From: JBCCFK01 sp965262315 | GTDB taxonomy: Bacteria > Actinomycetota > Acidimicrobiia > Acidimicrobiales > UBA8592 | Direction: 5' to 3' | DNA: 39,982 bases | Assembly: GCA_965262315.1 (NCBI GenBank) | Contig: CBDHFJ010000074.1 | Coordinates: forward strand, 1 to 39,982 | Shown here: in pieces, positions 26,414 to 36,051 of the stretch | How positions within the stretch are numbered: the first letter of the stretch is position 1 | How the letters are laid out: each line of letters opens with the position of its first letter | Translations under genes and position numbers: made by a program | The notes under the pieces: generated by a model | What the model was told of the DNA's origin: nothing | Database searches by the model: none | Seen by the model: only the letters and a program-made list of their open reading frames with translations

Positions 26414-26486
26414 TCGTCGTTGCCAGCCGATTCGCCCGTTCTCGCTCGGCGCCGAGAGTGTCACACCCCACCGCGATCATCTCGAC

Positions 26487-26918
26487 ATGTGTTTGATCTG
26501 TGACGGCATGAGTTGGGAAGAGGTCGAGCGGCGGGAGGAGATGATCTTCTCGGTCTACGGGTGGCTGCTGCGCAGCGTCGAGCCCGAGCCGGAGTGGGGG
26601 CGGCTGGGTTGGCACTACACAGTGGGGTTGTCGGAGCGCTTCGGAGCGCCGGATCTCTTGTTGGTGGGCGAGCCGGACTTCCTTGCCGGCGAGCGGGTGG
26701 TCCGGTTCTTCGCCGAGTCCGTCGTCGATCACGGCTGGGACCTCCAGGAGGTCGCGGCCATTCATGATGTCGGCTTGCGCCCCATCGACACGACCCACAT
26801 GCCCGAGGATCAGCTGGTCGACTGGATCATCCGCTACGACCGAGCTCCCGAGCCCCATGAGATGATGCGTCTGGTGCTGCCGCCGGCGACCGGGTGCAGG
26901 CACAGCCGGGCCGCGTGA
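26487..26918 (+). CDS. DUF4262 protein
   Basis: A 143-residue soluble protein. The motif WHYTVGLSERFGAPDLLLVG (about 42-61) is the hallmark of DUF4262, whose members begin with a C-x-x-C region (here MCLICDGMS) and contain the same W-x-Y-T-x-G-L segment. No biochemical function is known for the domain. Downstream parts (GERVVRFFAESVVDHGWDLQ, MPEDQLVDWIIRYD) are helical. The usual family length is about 140-160, so it is complete. ATG 26487 has no obvious Shine-Dalgarno. It sits between two tRNA genes. Confidence 0.75.
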   Translation: MCLICDGMSWEEVERREEMIFSVYGWLLRSVEPEPEWGRLGWHYTVGLSERFGAPDLLLVGEPDFLAGERVVRFFAESVVDHGWDLQEVAAIHDVGLRPIDTTHMPEDQLVDWIIRYDRAPEPHEMMRLVLPPATGCRHSRAA

Positions 26919-27126
26919 GCCCCTCGCCCCGACCGCGCAGTGTGGTCGGGCATCCTCACGCGCTGCGGCCAGCTTCCCGACCTGCGCGCCACCGTGTGGT
27001 AGGCAGGCATCAGCGCTCTCACGTGGACGTGCCTGCGTCGCAGCCTGCGGCACGCGTGCCCTGACCCCGCACGCATTGGGCCGATCGCCGGAGCGCGTGG
27101 AACGGAATGCGGTGAGGGGCGGCTCG

Positions 27127-27459
27127 ATGCGTGTCGACGCCTATGAATGCGACTGGTGCCATCGTCGGGAGATCGAGCCCGGCGACGGCTGGCGAGAGCT
27201 CAGCCATCGCGCGCTCGACGAGTCGGTGACCGTGACCGAGCATGCCTGCCGATCGTGCTGGGCCGACCTCGCCGGCCTCCGCGGCAGGGCGCCGCAGCCC
27301 GCTGCGAGTACGGGCACCGCGTCCGAGGAGTCCCTCTCGGCGGTGCACGGCCGCCTCATGCGCACGGTGCGGCGTGTGTATGCCGAGCACGAGGTCACAC
27401 CGGGCGAGGAGGCCGAGGGCGCTGACGGCCCGCCCCCAGGCTGGGAGGTCGGTGAGTGA
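27127..27459 (+). CDS. Small zinc-ribbon-like hypothetical protein
   Basis: A 110-residue protein of unknown function. Two Cys-x-x-Cys pairs, CDWCHR (about residues 8-13) and CRSCW (about 41-45), are placed as in a zinc ribbon, with a WRELSHRALDESVTVTEHA strand region between. The C-terminal half is a helical segment (SLSAVHGRLMRTVRRVYAEH) with an acidic tail. The ATG at 27127 begins the cysteine domain and is preceded by a GGGG tract nine bases upstream; an in-frame ATG 51 bases earlier is possible but less protein-like. It lies 35 bases upstream of a tRNA gene. It may be a nucleic-acid or protein-binding adaptor, which is only inference from the zinc ribbon. Confidence 0.55.
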   Translation: MRVDAYECDWCHRREIEPGDGWRELSHRALDESVTVTEHACRSCWADLAGLRGRAPQPAASTGTASEESLSAVHGRLMRTVRRVYAEHEVTPGEEAEGADGPPPGWEVGE

Positions 27460-27494
27460 ACGCGGTCGGGGTCACAGCGCCGTAGGGTGCGTGC

Positions 27495-27570
27495 GGGCCT
27501 GTAGCTCAGTGGTCAGAGCAGGGGACTCATAATCCCTGGGTCGTGGGTTCGATCCCCACCAGGCCCACCA
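27495..27570 (+). tRNA. tRNA with CAT anticodon, probably tRNA-Ile2 (lysidine-modified)
   Basis: Cloverleaf: acceptor GGGCCTG / CAGGCCC, D-arm GCTC AGTGGTCA GAGC, anticodon stem GGGGA/TCCCT with loop CTCATAA (anticodon CAT), T-arm GTGGG TTCGATC CCCAC, discriminator A, encoded CCA (27568-27570). Pairs C4-G69 and C5-G68 and the short D-loop match Escherichia coli tRNA-Ile2 (ileX), the TilS substrate, rather than elongator tRNA-Met. Met remains possible. Confidence 0.85.
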
Positions 27571-27852
27571 ACCTTGACCTGCGGTTTCGTCGATCAGGGT
27601 CGCGAACGAAATGCATCGACGTTCCGCCCCTGGTCACAGAATGGTCACAGGATTTCGAAGACGTCGGTGGATTGCCCACCACTCATTCGTGATCTTCGAG
27701 TCGTCGACGAGCACGTGGAAGCCATGCGGCCCCCCGGGGACCTCATGAAAGTCATCGGTTGTGGCGCCTCGGGCGATGCCGAGCCACTGGACATCCATCG
27801 CGAGCGATCCGAGCTCGCTGCTCGCAAGAATGCTGAGACTGCCTGAGCTCTC
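27571..27852. other. Gene-poor stretch after the tRNA gene
   Basis: About 280 bases with no convincing complete gene. On the minus strand an open frame contains FHEVPGGPHGFHVLV, reminiscent of the catalytic-His end of alpha/beta hydrolases, perhaps a fragment. A pair of near-identical GGTCACAG sequences lies at about 27632-27651. This looks like scar sequence. Confidence 0.45.
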
Positions 27853-28145
27853 ATGCTCCTCGTCGACACGGGCGTGTTCATCTCGGCGGCCGATCGTGAC
27901 GAACCGCGCCACGCCGAATGCGCTGAGCTCCTCCGAACGCACCGGGACCTGAGCGTCACCGCGCCGGTGATCCCCGAGACGGCTGGCTGCTCGAGGATCG
28001 CCTCGGACCGGAGGCCGAGGTGCGCTTCCTCAGGTTCGCCACTAGTGATCGCGTGGAGATCGTGGATCTGACGCAGGCCGACTACGACAGGTCCATCGAG
28101 CTCATCAGCTTGTACGCCGACAAGACCGAGGTCGGCCAGGTCGAT
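27853..28145 (+). pseudogene. VapC-type PIN-domain toxin remnant
   Basis: The start MLLVDTGVFISAADRDEPRH has the first PIN acidic residue in VDTG. The following VIPETA should continue WLLEDRLGPEAEVRFLRFAT, but a T is missing after 27984, so the second part is in another frame. It goes on to DLTQADYDRSIELISLYADK and GQVDRR, matching the usual Y-A-D...V-D end of VapC, then stops matching where an IS256 fragment begins; the last 20-25 residues of a normal VapC are gone. PIN toxins are ribonucleases. I found no VapB antitoxin frame upstream. Frameshift plus truncation makes this a real remnant. Confidence 0.7.
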
Positions 28146-28172
28146 CGGCGGGTTCCCGGGGATCGGGCACGG

Positions 28173-28355
28173 ACGGTCGATCCGGTCACGGTCCCCAAGC
28201 ATCAACGCCGATTGGATGGGCTCACGGGCAAGGTGATCTCGTTGTACGCGAAGGGCCTCACGACCGCTGACATCCAGGCACACTTGCTGGAGATCCATGG
28301 CGCGGAGGTCTCTCGGGACACCAGCCAGATCACCGACGCCATTGTCGAGACCTGG
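28173..28355 (+). mobile_element. IS256-family (Mutator-type) transposase fragment
   Basis: A 60-residue piece matches the N-terminal half of IS256-family transposases: DPVTVPKHQRRLDGLTGKVI, SLYAKGLTTADIQAHLLEIH, then EVSRDTSQITDAIVE. One residue seems missing in SRDT-SQITDA. The catalytic DDE core and both terminal repeats are absent. It is fused directly to the truncated vapC and stops 21 bases before the end of the next gene, so it marks an old insertion and deletion at the edge of the catabolic block. Confidence 0.75.
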
Positions 28356-28376
28356 TCGTTGAATCGGACAGACCCG

Positions 28377-29468
28377 CTACGGGGTGAAGAAGTCGAGGAC
28401 GTCGCGTGCGACAAACGCCGGATCTTGCAGCGGGCCCAGGTGACCGAGATGGCCGTGATGGCGGATCTCTCCTCGGGCGAGGGCATCGGCGATCGCCGGG
28501 GCGAGCTGTTCTGGCAGCCCTGCCGGGTCCTCGGCACCGGAGGCGACGGCGACGGGGCAGAGAACGTCGTGTAAGTCGGCAAGCGTAGGTTTGTCGGGGG
28601 CCTCGAACGTACGGGCCTCGTGGTCAGGTGTACACGCGAGGGTGACCGAGCCATCATCTTGCTGGATGAAGCCGTGCTCGACATACGCGGCGAGCGCGTC
28701 GATGCGTAGCGATGACAGCGGAGCGCGTCCTGCGTAGCGCTCGAATGCCTGGGACTTCGACTCGAAAGCCGGCCGGCGCTTGCGGGCGGGGCCACTCATC
28801 GGATTCGCACCGGGCCCGTCGAGTCCTCTTCCGGGGAAGACGATCGGCTCCCACAGGTAGGCCCTGGCGAGGGTTCCGGGCGCGTCGATCTCCGCCAGGA
28901 GGAGCGCAGCGCCACCCATCGAGTGACCGATCGCGAGCAGTGGCTGAGAACCGATGCTCTCAACCGCCGTGAGGACGTCTTCGGCCATCCCTCGCCAGGA
29001 GAAATCACCTGACGCCGGCGCTGTGGAGGAACCGTGACCCCGCATGTCGAGCGCCCAGACATCAAAGCTGTCGCGCAGCGACCGGGCGAGCGGAGCGTAC
29101 GCGAGAGCGTGGAAGCCGGTGGCGTGACAGATCAGGAGGGGCGGACCGTCACCGCCAATGTGGTGGTGCGCCAGCTCGACCCCGTCGGTCGAGGGGAGAG
29201 CGTGCGTGGCAGGAAGCGACGACGGATCTGAACGCTCGAAATGCTCGTAAATGCCTGGGTCGTCGTAGCGTTCGACTTGCGCGTGGAGCGCGTCGCCCTG
29301 TTGTTGGAACTCGACGATCTGGTACAACACGTCCGACGCGTCGAGACTGACGACCGCTTGTCGGTAGAGGTGCGGGTCGAGGGGCGCCGTGTGGAGAAGC
29401 TGTCCACCGGTCGTTTCGTATCTCACGTATGCGGGAAGGGCAGCCACGAGCGCACGATAGCTCGGCAT
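28377..29468 (-). CDS. Alpha/beta-fold hydrolase with N-terminal extension
   Basis: A 363-residue alpha/beta hydrolase. The core begins near residue 95 (TDGVELAHHHIGGDGPPLLI, oxyanion region CHATGFHA), with the nucleophile Ser in IGHSMGGAAL, an acid likely in the VASGAEDPAGLPEQL loop, and the His in GHLGHLGPLQDPAFV. The first 90 residues (MPSYRALVAALPAYVRYETT ...) are not part of the fold and I do not recognise them. ATG 29468 has no clear Shine-Dalgarno. It is the last gene of the minus-strand catabolic block, 115 bases after the benzoate-CoA ligase gene. A hydrolase acting on a ring-cleavage product or CoA thioester would fit, but this is only context. Confidence 0.8.
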   Translation of the reverse strand: MPSYRALVAALPAYVRYETTGGQLLHTAPLDPHLYRQAVVSLDASDVLYQIVEFQQQGDALHAQVERYDDPGIYEHFERSDPSSLPATHALPSTDGVELAHHHIGGDGPPLLICHATGFHALAYAPLARSLRDSFDVWALDMRGHGSSTAPASGDFSWRGMAEDVLTAVESIGSQPLLAIGHSMGGAALLLAEIDAPGTLARAYLWEPIVFPGRGLDGPGANPMSGPARKRRPAFESKSQAFERYAGRAPLSSLRIDALAAYVEHGFIQQDDGSVTLACTPDHEARTFEAPDKPTLADLHDVLCPVAVASGAEDPAGLPEQLAPAIADALARGEIRHHGHLGHLGPLQDPAFVARDVLDFFTP

Positions 29469-29583
29469 GTCCCGCGGGCGAGGAGCCAGGGGAGGAGGGA
29501 TCAGCTCCTGTCGCGTTCGAACACCACAGCGATTCTCGCGCCACGTCCGATGTGTGTTGTGGCGACGATGACGACCTCGACGC

Positions 29584-31128
29584 TCACGACCCGACCTGAT
29601 CACGGAGCACGAAGCGCTTGATCTTGCCCGTCGCCGTCTTGGGGAGCGTGTCGACCACATGAATCTCGCGCGGCCGCTTGAAGGCAGCCATGCGTTCACG
29701 ACAGTGAGCCGTGAGTTCGTCGACGTCGACCTCCGCCCCGGTGGCGGGCAGCACGAAGGCGATGACAGTCTCGAGCCCCGTTTCGTCGCGACCTCCGACG
29801 ACGGCTGCTTCCATCACGGCGTCATGCTCGATGAGGGTGCTCTCGACTTCGGCAGGCGATACCCAGATCCCCCCGGCCTTGATCATGTCGCTGTTGCGGC
29901 CGAGGAATGTCCAGTGGTCATCGGCTGATCGGGCATACACGTCGCCGGTGCGAACCCAGTCATTGTCGCGGAAGGCTGCAGCGGTGGCTTCTGGACGCTC
30001 CCAGTACCCAACCGCGGTGGAGGGCCCGCGGACGTGGAGATAGCCCGGGGTGTCCGGTTCGACAACGAGCTCATCTTCGTCGGAACGCAGCTCGGCTTCG
30101 TATCCGTCGACGACCCGGCCCGACGAACCTGCGACCTGATCGGTGACAGTGTTGGAGATGAAGATGTGCAGGATCTCCGTCGAGCCGATGCCGTCGAGGA
30201 CCGGCGCGGCGGTCAGCGCCACCATGGCCTCGTGGATCGGGGCGGGCAGCGATTCGCCGGCGGTCACGGTCGCCCGGACCGACGAGAATGCTTCTGGCGG
30301 CGGGTTGGCGTCGATCGTCCCCGCGCAAAAGCCAGGAGGCGCGAAGAACAGCGTGGCTCCCTCGTCGCGGATGAGATCCACCATGGCCGATGGCGTCGGC
30401 GCGTCGGGGTGAAGAATCGCAGTCGCGCCGACCGAGAATGGGAAGGTGAGACTGTTGCCGAGGCCGAACGCGAAGAACAGCTTCGCGACAGAGAGGAATC
30501 GGTCCTCGGGCTCGACCGACAGAACGGATCGGGCATAGGTCGTGGCTGTCGCCTCCAAGCTCGCGTGAAGGTGCATGACCCCCTTCGGCACACCGGTCGT
30601 GCCGCTCGAGTACAGCCAGAACGCCTGCGAGTCACGCGTCGTCGTTCCAATGGATTGCGGACCCACCGGTGGGGCGTCTTCCCACCGATGGACCGTCACG
30701 CCGGCGGTCTCGATCGTCGCTGCGCCGCTGAGGACGACGTGGTGGACTGCGGGGGCCTCGGCGAGAAGGTCGTCGAGAACGTCGGTGAATTGGGCGGAGA
30801 TGACCAGGACGCCAGCTCCTGAGTCATCGACGATCTCGCCCAGCGCGCCGCCTTTCAGCATGGTTGACAGTGGGACCGGAATGAGACCGGACCGCATGGC
30901 ACCGAGAAACACGGCGGGAAAGGTCTCGTCGTCGCGTACGACAATCGCGACGCGGTCACCGGGCGCCAACCCCAATCCATCGAACAGTGCTTGGGCCCGC
31001 CACAGCTCCCGTTGCAGCTCGGTGTAGGTGGTCGATCGGCCCTGGCAGCGGATGGCGACCCGGTCACCGTCGCCGGCTTCGACGTGTCGATCGACCAGCC
31101 ATGCGGCGGCGTTGTATTGCTCGTTCAC
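29584..31128 (-). CDS. bclA: Benzoate-CoA ligase
   Basis: A 514-residue ANL-family adenylate-forming ligase that makes benzoyl-CoA from benzoate, ATP and CoA, the entry step of the box pathway. The ATP-binding P-loop YSSGTTGVPKGVMH, the KLFFAFGLGNSLTFPFSVGA segment typical of benzoate-CoA ligases, the RTGDVY motif and the C-terminal GRNSDMIKAGGIWVSPAEVE hinge with catalytic Lys in KTATGKIKRF are all present. I take GTG 31128, five bases after the boxB stop, where the family N-terminus begins; a longer frame up to 31200 would overlap boxB by 67 bases and is not conserved-looking. Substrate preference for benzoate over related aromatic acids is inferred from context and the FFAFGLGN segment. 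Confidence 0.9.
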   Translation of the reverse strand: MNEQYNAAAWLVDRHVEAGDGDRVAIRCQGRSTTYTELQRELWRAQALFDGLGLAPGDRVAIVVRDDETFPAVFLGAMRSGLIPVPLSTMLKGGALGEIVDDSGAGVLVISAQFTDVLDDLLAEAPAVHHVVLSGAATIETAGVTVHRWEDAPPVGPQSIGTTTRDSQAFWLYSSGTTGVPKGVMHLHASLEATATTYARSVLSVEPEDRFLSVAKLFFAFGLGNSLTFPFSVGATAILHPDAPTPSAMVDLIRDEGATLFFAPPGFCAGTIDANPPPEAFSSVRATVTAGESLPAPIHEAMVALTAAPVLDGIGSTEILHIFISNTVTDQVAGSSGRVVDGYEAELRSDEDELVVEPDTPGYLHVRGPSTAVGYWERPEATAAAFRDNDWVRTGDVYARSADDHWTFLGRNSDMIKAGGIWVSPAEVESTLIEHDAVMEAAVVGGRDETGLETVIAFVLPATGAEVDVDELTAHCRERMAAFKRPREIHVVDTLPKTATGKIKRFVLRDQVGS

Positions 31129-31133
31129 GATCG

Positions 31134-32550
31134 TCAGACTCGGACGTAGTCGTAGTCGACGGGCTTCTGGTGGATTCCTCGACTGGGGGGCGCGAGCCAT
31201 CCCGCCATCTTGCCGGGCTCGTTCACACCCATCATCAGCGACTCGACGTGGCTACGGTCTGCCTCGCCGGGCAGCCAGTCGAGGCTGTTCTCATGCCATG
31301 TCTCGTCGGAGATGAGGCGTCCCTGAGGGTCGATGTAGCGCTCCGCGAACGTGCCGACCTGACGGTTGAACGAGGTGGCCGGGAGCCGGATCTCGACGTC
31401 GATGCCGGCGTCCGCCAAGGTCCGGTTCCACCGGTTGAGCCCCTTTTGGCAGTCGTCGGCATAGTCCTCGCGCAGGGTTTCGTTGAGGGCCGCGAGCTGG
31501 GTGACCTCACGGGTACCGATGCCGGCATCGGTGCACTCGGGCACGAGCCGGTAGTCCGTCTTGAGTTGGTGATCGTCGTCGCGCTTCTCTTCCTGGAACC
31601 GACCCTTGAGGCCCGCGGCGAAGTAGTTCGCTGCATTGGTGGAGGTCTCGGCCCCGAACAGGTCCAACGAGACCGAGAAGTGGAAATTGACATACTTCTG
31701 GAGCACGTCGAGGTTGATGCCGCCATACGGGTGAACGTCGTCGGTGTCGTGTTCACGCATCAACTCCACGGTGCGTTCGACGACGCGGCCAACCCCGGAC
31801 GCACCGACGAACATGTGGTGAGCCTCTTCCTTGAGCATGAAGTCACAGGTGCGGGAGAGCGGATCGAACGCCGACTCGCGCAGGGACGCGAGCTGGTACT
31901 TCCCATCGCGATCGGTGAAGTAGGTGAACATGAAGAACGAGAGCCAATCCGGTGTCGGCTCATTGAAGGCGCCGAGGATCCTTGGCTTGTCGGGGTCGCC
32001 GGAGTGGCGTTCGAGCATCTCGTCGGCTTCGTCACGGCCGTCGCGGCCGAAGTAGCGGTGCAGGAGGTACACCATCGCCCACAGGTGCCGGCCCTCCTCC
32101 ACGTTGACCTGGAAGAGGTTCCGCATGTCATACAGCGACGGCGCGGTGAGACTCAGATGGCGCTGCTGTTCGACCGACGCGGGCTCGGTGTCGCCCTGCA
32201 CGACGATCAGGCGGCGGAGCTCGGCCCGGTACTCGCCCGGGACTTCCTGCCACGCGTCTTCGCCCTTGTGGTCGCCGAATGCGATCTTTCGACCCGGCTC
32301 CGGATCAGCGAGGAAGATCCCCCAGCGATAGTCGGGCATCGACACATGCTCGAAGTTCGCCCATCCGTCCTGGCCCACGTCGATGGCAGTGCGCAGGAAG
32401 ACCGGGTTCGTCTTGAAGGCGGCAGGGCCGAGTTCCTCCCACCATCGAATGAACTTGGGTTGCCAACCTTCGAGCGCTCGCTGGAGTCGCCGGTCGCCGG
32501 CGAGGTCGACGTTGTTCGGGATCTTGGCGGTCGATGTCGACGATGGACAC
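31134..32550 (-). pseudogene. boxB: Benzoyl-CoA 2,3-epoxidase BoxB, frameshifted near the start
   Basis: BoxB is a class I di-iron epoxygenase that turns benzoyl-CoA into its 2,3-epoxide using O2 and electrons from BoxA. The body is intact: DGWANFEHVSMPDYRWGIFL, di-iron ligand segments FQVNVEEGRHLWAMVYLLHR and LKEEAHHMFVG, and the C-terminal end with DYDYVRV. The frame stays open upstream through KIPNNVDLAGDRRLQRALEG, but it has no start codon there. GTG 32550, two bases after the boxC stop, is in another frame; removing one base between 32526 and 32547 gives MSIVDITAKIPNNVDL and 471 residues, almost exactly the known BoxB length. A sequence error is likely. If real, translation would have to start at GTG 32378 and lack 57 residues. 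Confidence 0.9.
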
Positions 32551-32552
32551 GA

Positions 32553-34220
<1,668 letters not shown>

Positions 34221-34252
34221 GACAGTCCCCCTCGAAGGTGCTCTCCTCGATC

Positions 34253-34280
34253 AAACTACTAATCTTCGTCGTTGCGTCAA
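34253..34280 (-). promoter_or_regulatory. Promoter of the boxCB-bclA operon
   Basis: Minus strand TTGACG (34275-34280), 16-base spacer, TAGTTT (34253-34258), 33 bases before the boxC TTG. A second TTGACG overlaps the paaX stop codon further upstream with TACAAG 16 bases after it, so two start sites are possible. Confidence 0.65.
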
Positions 34281-34300
34281 GAACTTGTAGAGCATTGCGC

Positions 34301-35167
34301 CTAGCCGTCAAGGTTGCGCCACCACTCGAGCGCAGCATCCAGGTTTGCCTCCCGAAGCGCCGAGAAGCGTTCCGCGGCCGATCGTCCCGGCCAATCCTCG
34401 GGCAGCAGTTCCGACGGGAGATCCGGGTCGAGGAACGGATAGCGCCGCCAGTCATGGACCAGGCGGATCAGTCGGTCGGCGGCATCTACAGGCGACGCGG
34501 GTGCCGATTCCGGGAAGTCCTCGAGGAATTGCCGGTAGGCGTTCGCAAGGTCATCGAGAGGCCAGGCCTGCCAAGCGAGATCGACACCCGAGCCGATGAG
34601 TCCGACCGGCCCCCGGAAGGACGTCGCTTCGATCGACAAGTCATCGAGGACGGGTCGAACAGCCCGTTCCTGGTCGGTCCAGGGGCAGATCCACGTCCCT
34701 TGACCGAGGGGCCCAAAGCCGAGCCACGAGAGCTGTTGAGCCATGCGATACCGAGCCGCACGATCTGCCTCCGGAACCGAAGCCAGGAGGACGATCCACT
34801 CTCCGTCCCACGGCCGAGCGTGTTGACCGAAACCGTAGATTCGCCGGGCACCCTCGGAGAGTAGGTCGCTCAGTTCGTCCGTCAGACACCACCGAGTCCG
34901 GCGACCGGCCCGCTCGCGTCGCAGCCATCCGTCGGCCTCCATCCTGGCAAGCGCTTGGCGCGCCGCCTTCTCCTGAACGCCAACCAGTCCAAGCCCAGCG
35001 ACGAGTGTCTGGGTCCACGCCGCGCCGCCCGTTGGAAGCACGCACTCGCCCAGGATCGTCATCAAGAGCCCGCGGGATGACTCCGCTCCAGGCGTACGGT
35101 CCCGGCGAGCCCCGAGCATCGAAGCCAGCTCGCCAGAGAGGTCGCGATCTACGTTCGCGTTACGCAT
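34301..35167 (-). CDS. paaX: PaaX-family transcriptional repressor
   Basis: A 288-residue PaaX-type regulator. The N-terminal winged helix is seen in SRGLLMTILGECVLP and EKAARQALARMEADGWLRRE; the central part GEWIVLLASVPEADRAARYR and the C-terminal SWLGFGPLGQGTWICPW and LVHDWRRYPFLDPDLPSELL are typical of the family. PaaX normally represses phenylacetate catabolism and is released by phenylacetyl-CoA. Here it sits directly upstream of boxC on the same strand, so it may respond to benzoyl-CoA or another aryl-CoA (inference). ATG 35167 has no Shine-Dalgarno. A perfect 10-3-10 inverted repeat is 29 bases upstream and could be its own operator. Confidence 0.9.
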   Translation of the reverse strand: MRNANVDRDLSGELASMLGARRDRTPGAESSRGLLMTILGECVLPTGGAAWTQTLVAGLGLVGVQEKAARQALARMEADGWLRRERAGRRTRWCLTDELSDLLSEGARRIYGFGQHARPWDGEWIVLLASVPEADRAARYRMAQQLSWLGFGPLGQGTWICPWTDQERAVRPVLDDLSIEATSFRGPVGLIGSGVDLAWQAWPLDDLANAYRQFLEDFPESAPASPVDAADRLIRLVHDWRRYPFLDPDLPSELLPEDWPGRSAAERFSALREANLDAALEWWRNLDG

Positions 35168-35195
35168 CGCACAAAGAGTGAAGCACAGGCAGCGA

Positions 35196-35218
35196 GGTTG
35201 ATGCGAACCGCATCAACC
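35196..35218. promoter_or_regulatory. Perfect inverted repeat upstream of paaX
   Basis: GGTTGATGCG (35196-35205), spacer AAC, CGCATCAACC (35209-35218). It overlaps the stop codon of the alpha/beta hydrolase gene and ends 28 bases before the paaX start. It is either an operator (PaaX autoregulation) or a terminator; the absence of a T-tract and the symmetric 10-base arms favour an operator. Confidence 0.5.
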
Positions 35219-35959
35219 CCACATGCGGTCCTGGTCCGCGATGAGCGCGACGACCCGGTCCGGTATTTTGTGGTGCAACAGGTGACCGATGCCGGGGAGC
35301 AAGGTGCAGGTCGCGTTCTCGCCGATCGCTGCCGCCGTGGACCACGCCTGCTCAGGCGTGCCGTACTCGTCATCAATCCCCTGCACGACCAGCGCCGGGC
35401 ACGACACGGCAGCAAGCATTGCTCGAACGTCCCAGCTGCCGAAGCCGTCACTCACCCACACGCCGCTCCACGCGTCGAAAACCGCCGCGGGGTGGTCGTG
35501 GACTCGGCCGAGTTTGTCCACCAAGTCGCCAGGCTCGGCCCGCATCGCTCCAATCCGGTCCACGCACACCTGCTCGACGTACGAGTGGGCGGCGAGCGTG
35601 ACGACGCCGCGCAACGGCCGCCCCGATGCCGCTGCCAGCAACGCGATCGAGCCGCCATCGCTGTGCCCGACCAGCAGCGGCTCGCTCGAGGCTCGGCTAT
35701 CCAGGAGCTCAGACAGAATCTCGGCCTCTCGATGCAACCAGTCGGCCGGCCACGGTCCCGACGGGACCGGCAGCGACGATCCATGGCCCGAGCGGTCATA
35801 GGCGAGCACGGTTCGACCCGTCGCCGCGTGCAACGCCGCGGGAACGTGTCGCCATTGAGCGATCGAACCGAGACCATCATGCAACAGCACGATCTCCGCC
35901 CTGCCCGCCCCCCACGTCGAACTCGCCATCGTTCGACCGGCCAGCTCGATCCGTTCCAT
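35213..35959 (-). CDS. Alpha/beta-fold hydrolase
   Basis: A 248-residue alpha/beta hydrolase. The oxyanion region VLLHDGLGSIAQWRHVPAAL, the nucleophile in LVGHSDGGSIAL, the acid in GIDDEYGTPEQ and the His in LPGIGHLLHH are all visible, so it should be catalytically competent. GHSDGG hydrolases are common next to aromatic and enol-lactone catabolic genes, but the substrate is unknown. ATG 35959 has TACGAT six bases upstream on the minus strand and no Shine-Dalgarno, so it probably starts its own leaderless transcript instead of relying on the P450 gene 92 bases upstream. paaX follows 45 bases downstream and may be co-transcribed. Confidence 0.87.
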   Translation of the reverse strand: MERIELAGRTMASSTWGAGRAEIVLLHDGLGSIAQWRHVPAALHAATGRTVLAYDRSGHGSSLPVPSGPWPADWLHREAEILSELLDSRASSEPLLVGHSDGGSIALLAAASGRPLRGVVTLAAHSYVEQVCVDRIGAMRAEPGDLVDKLGRVHDHPAAVFDAWSGVWVSDGFGSWDVRAMLAAVSCPALVVQGIDDEYGTPEQAWSTAAAIGENATCTLLPGIGHLLHHKIPDRVVALIADQDRMWG

Positions 35960-35965
35960 CGTCGG

Positions 35966-35971
35966 ATCGTA
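35966..35971 (-). promoter_or_regulatory. -10 element (TACGAT) for the alpha/beta hydrolase
   Basis: TACGAT ends six bases before ATG 35959 on the minus strand. Confidence 0.5.
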
Positions 35972-36051
35972 TCGGCCCCGCAAACACGGCCTCGAGCCAC
36001 CTACTCGCAAGCTCTGGGGAAGGGCCATTGGCCGTCCGCCCACGCCGTCGG

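Noticed and set aside
27574..27846. VapB antitoxin upstream of vapC
   Set aside because: The frame has no ribbon-helix-helix or AbrB-like pattern and ends without the usual coupling; composition is scar-like.
31129..31200. Longer benzoate-CoA ligase N-terminus
   Set aside because: It would overlap the boxB coding end by 67 bases and is Arg/Pro-rich; GTG 31128 fits the family start.
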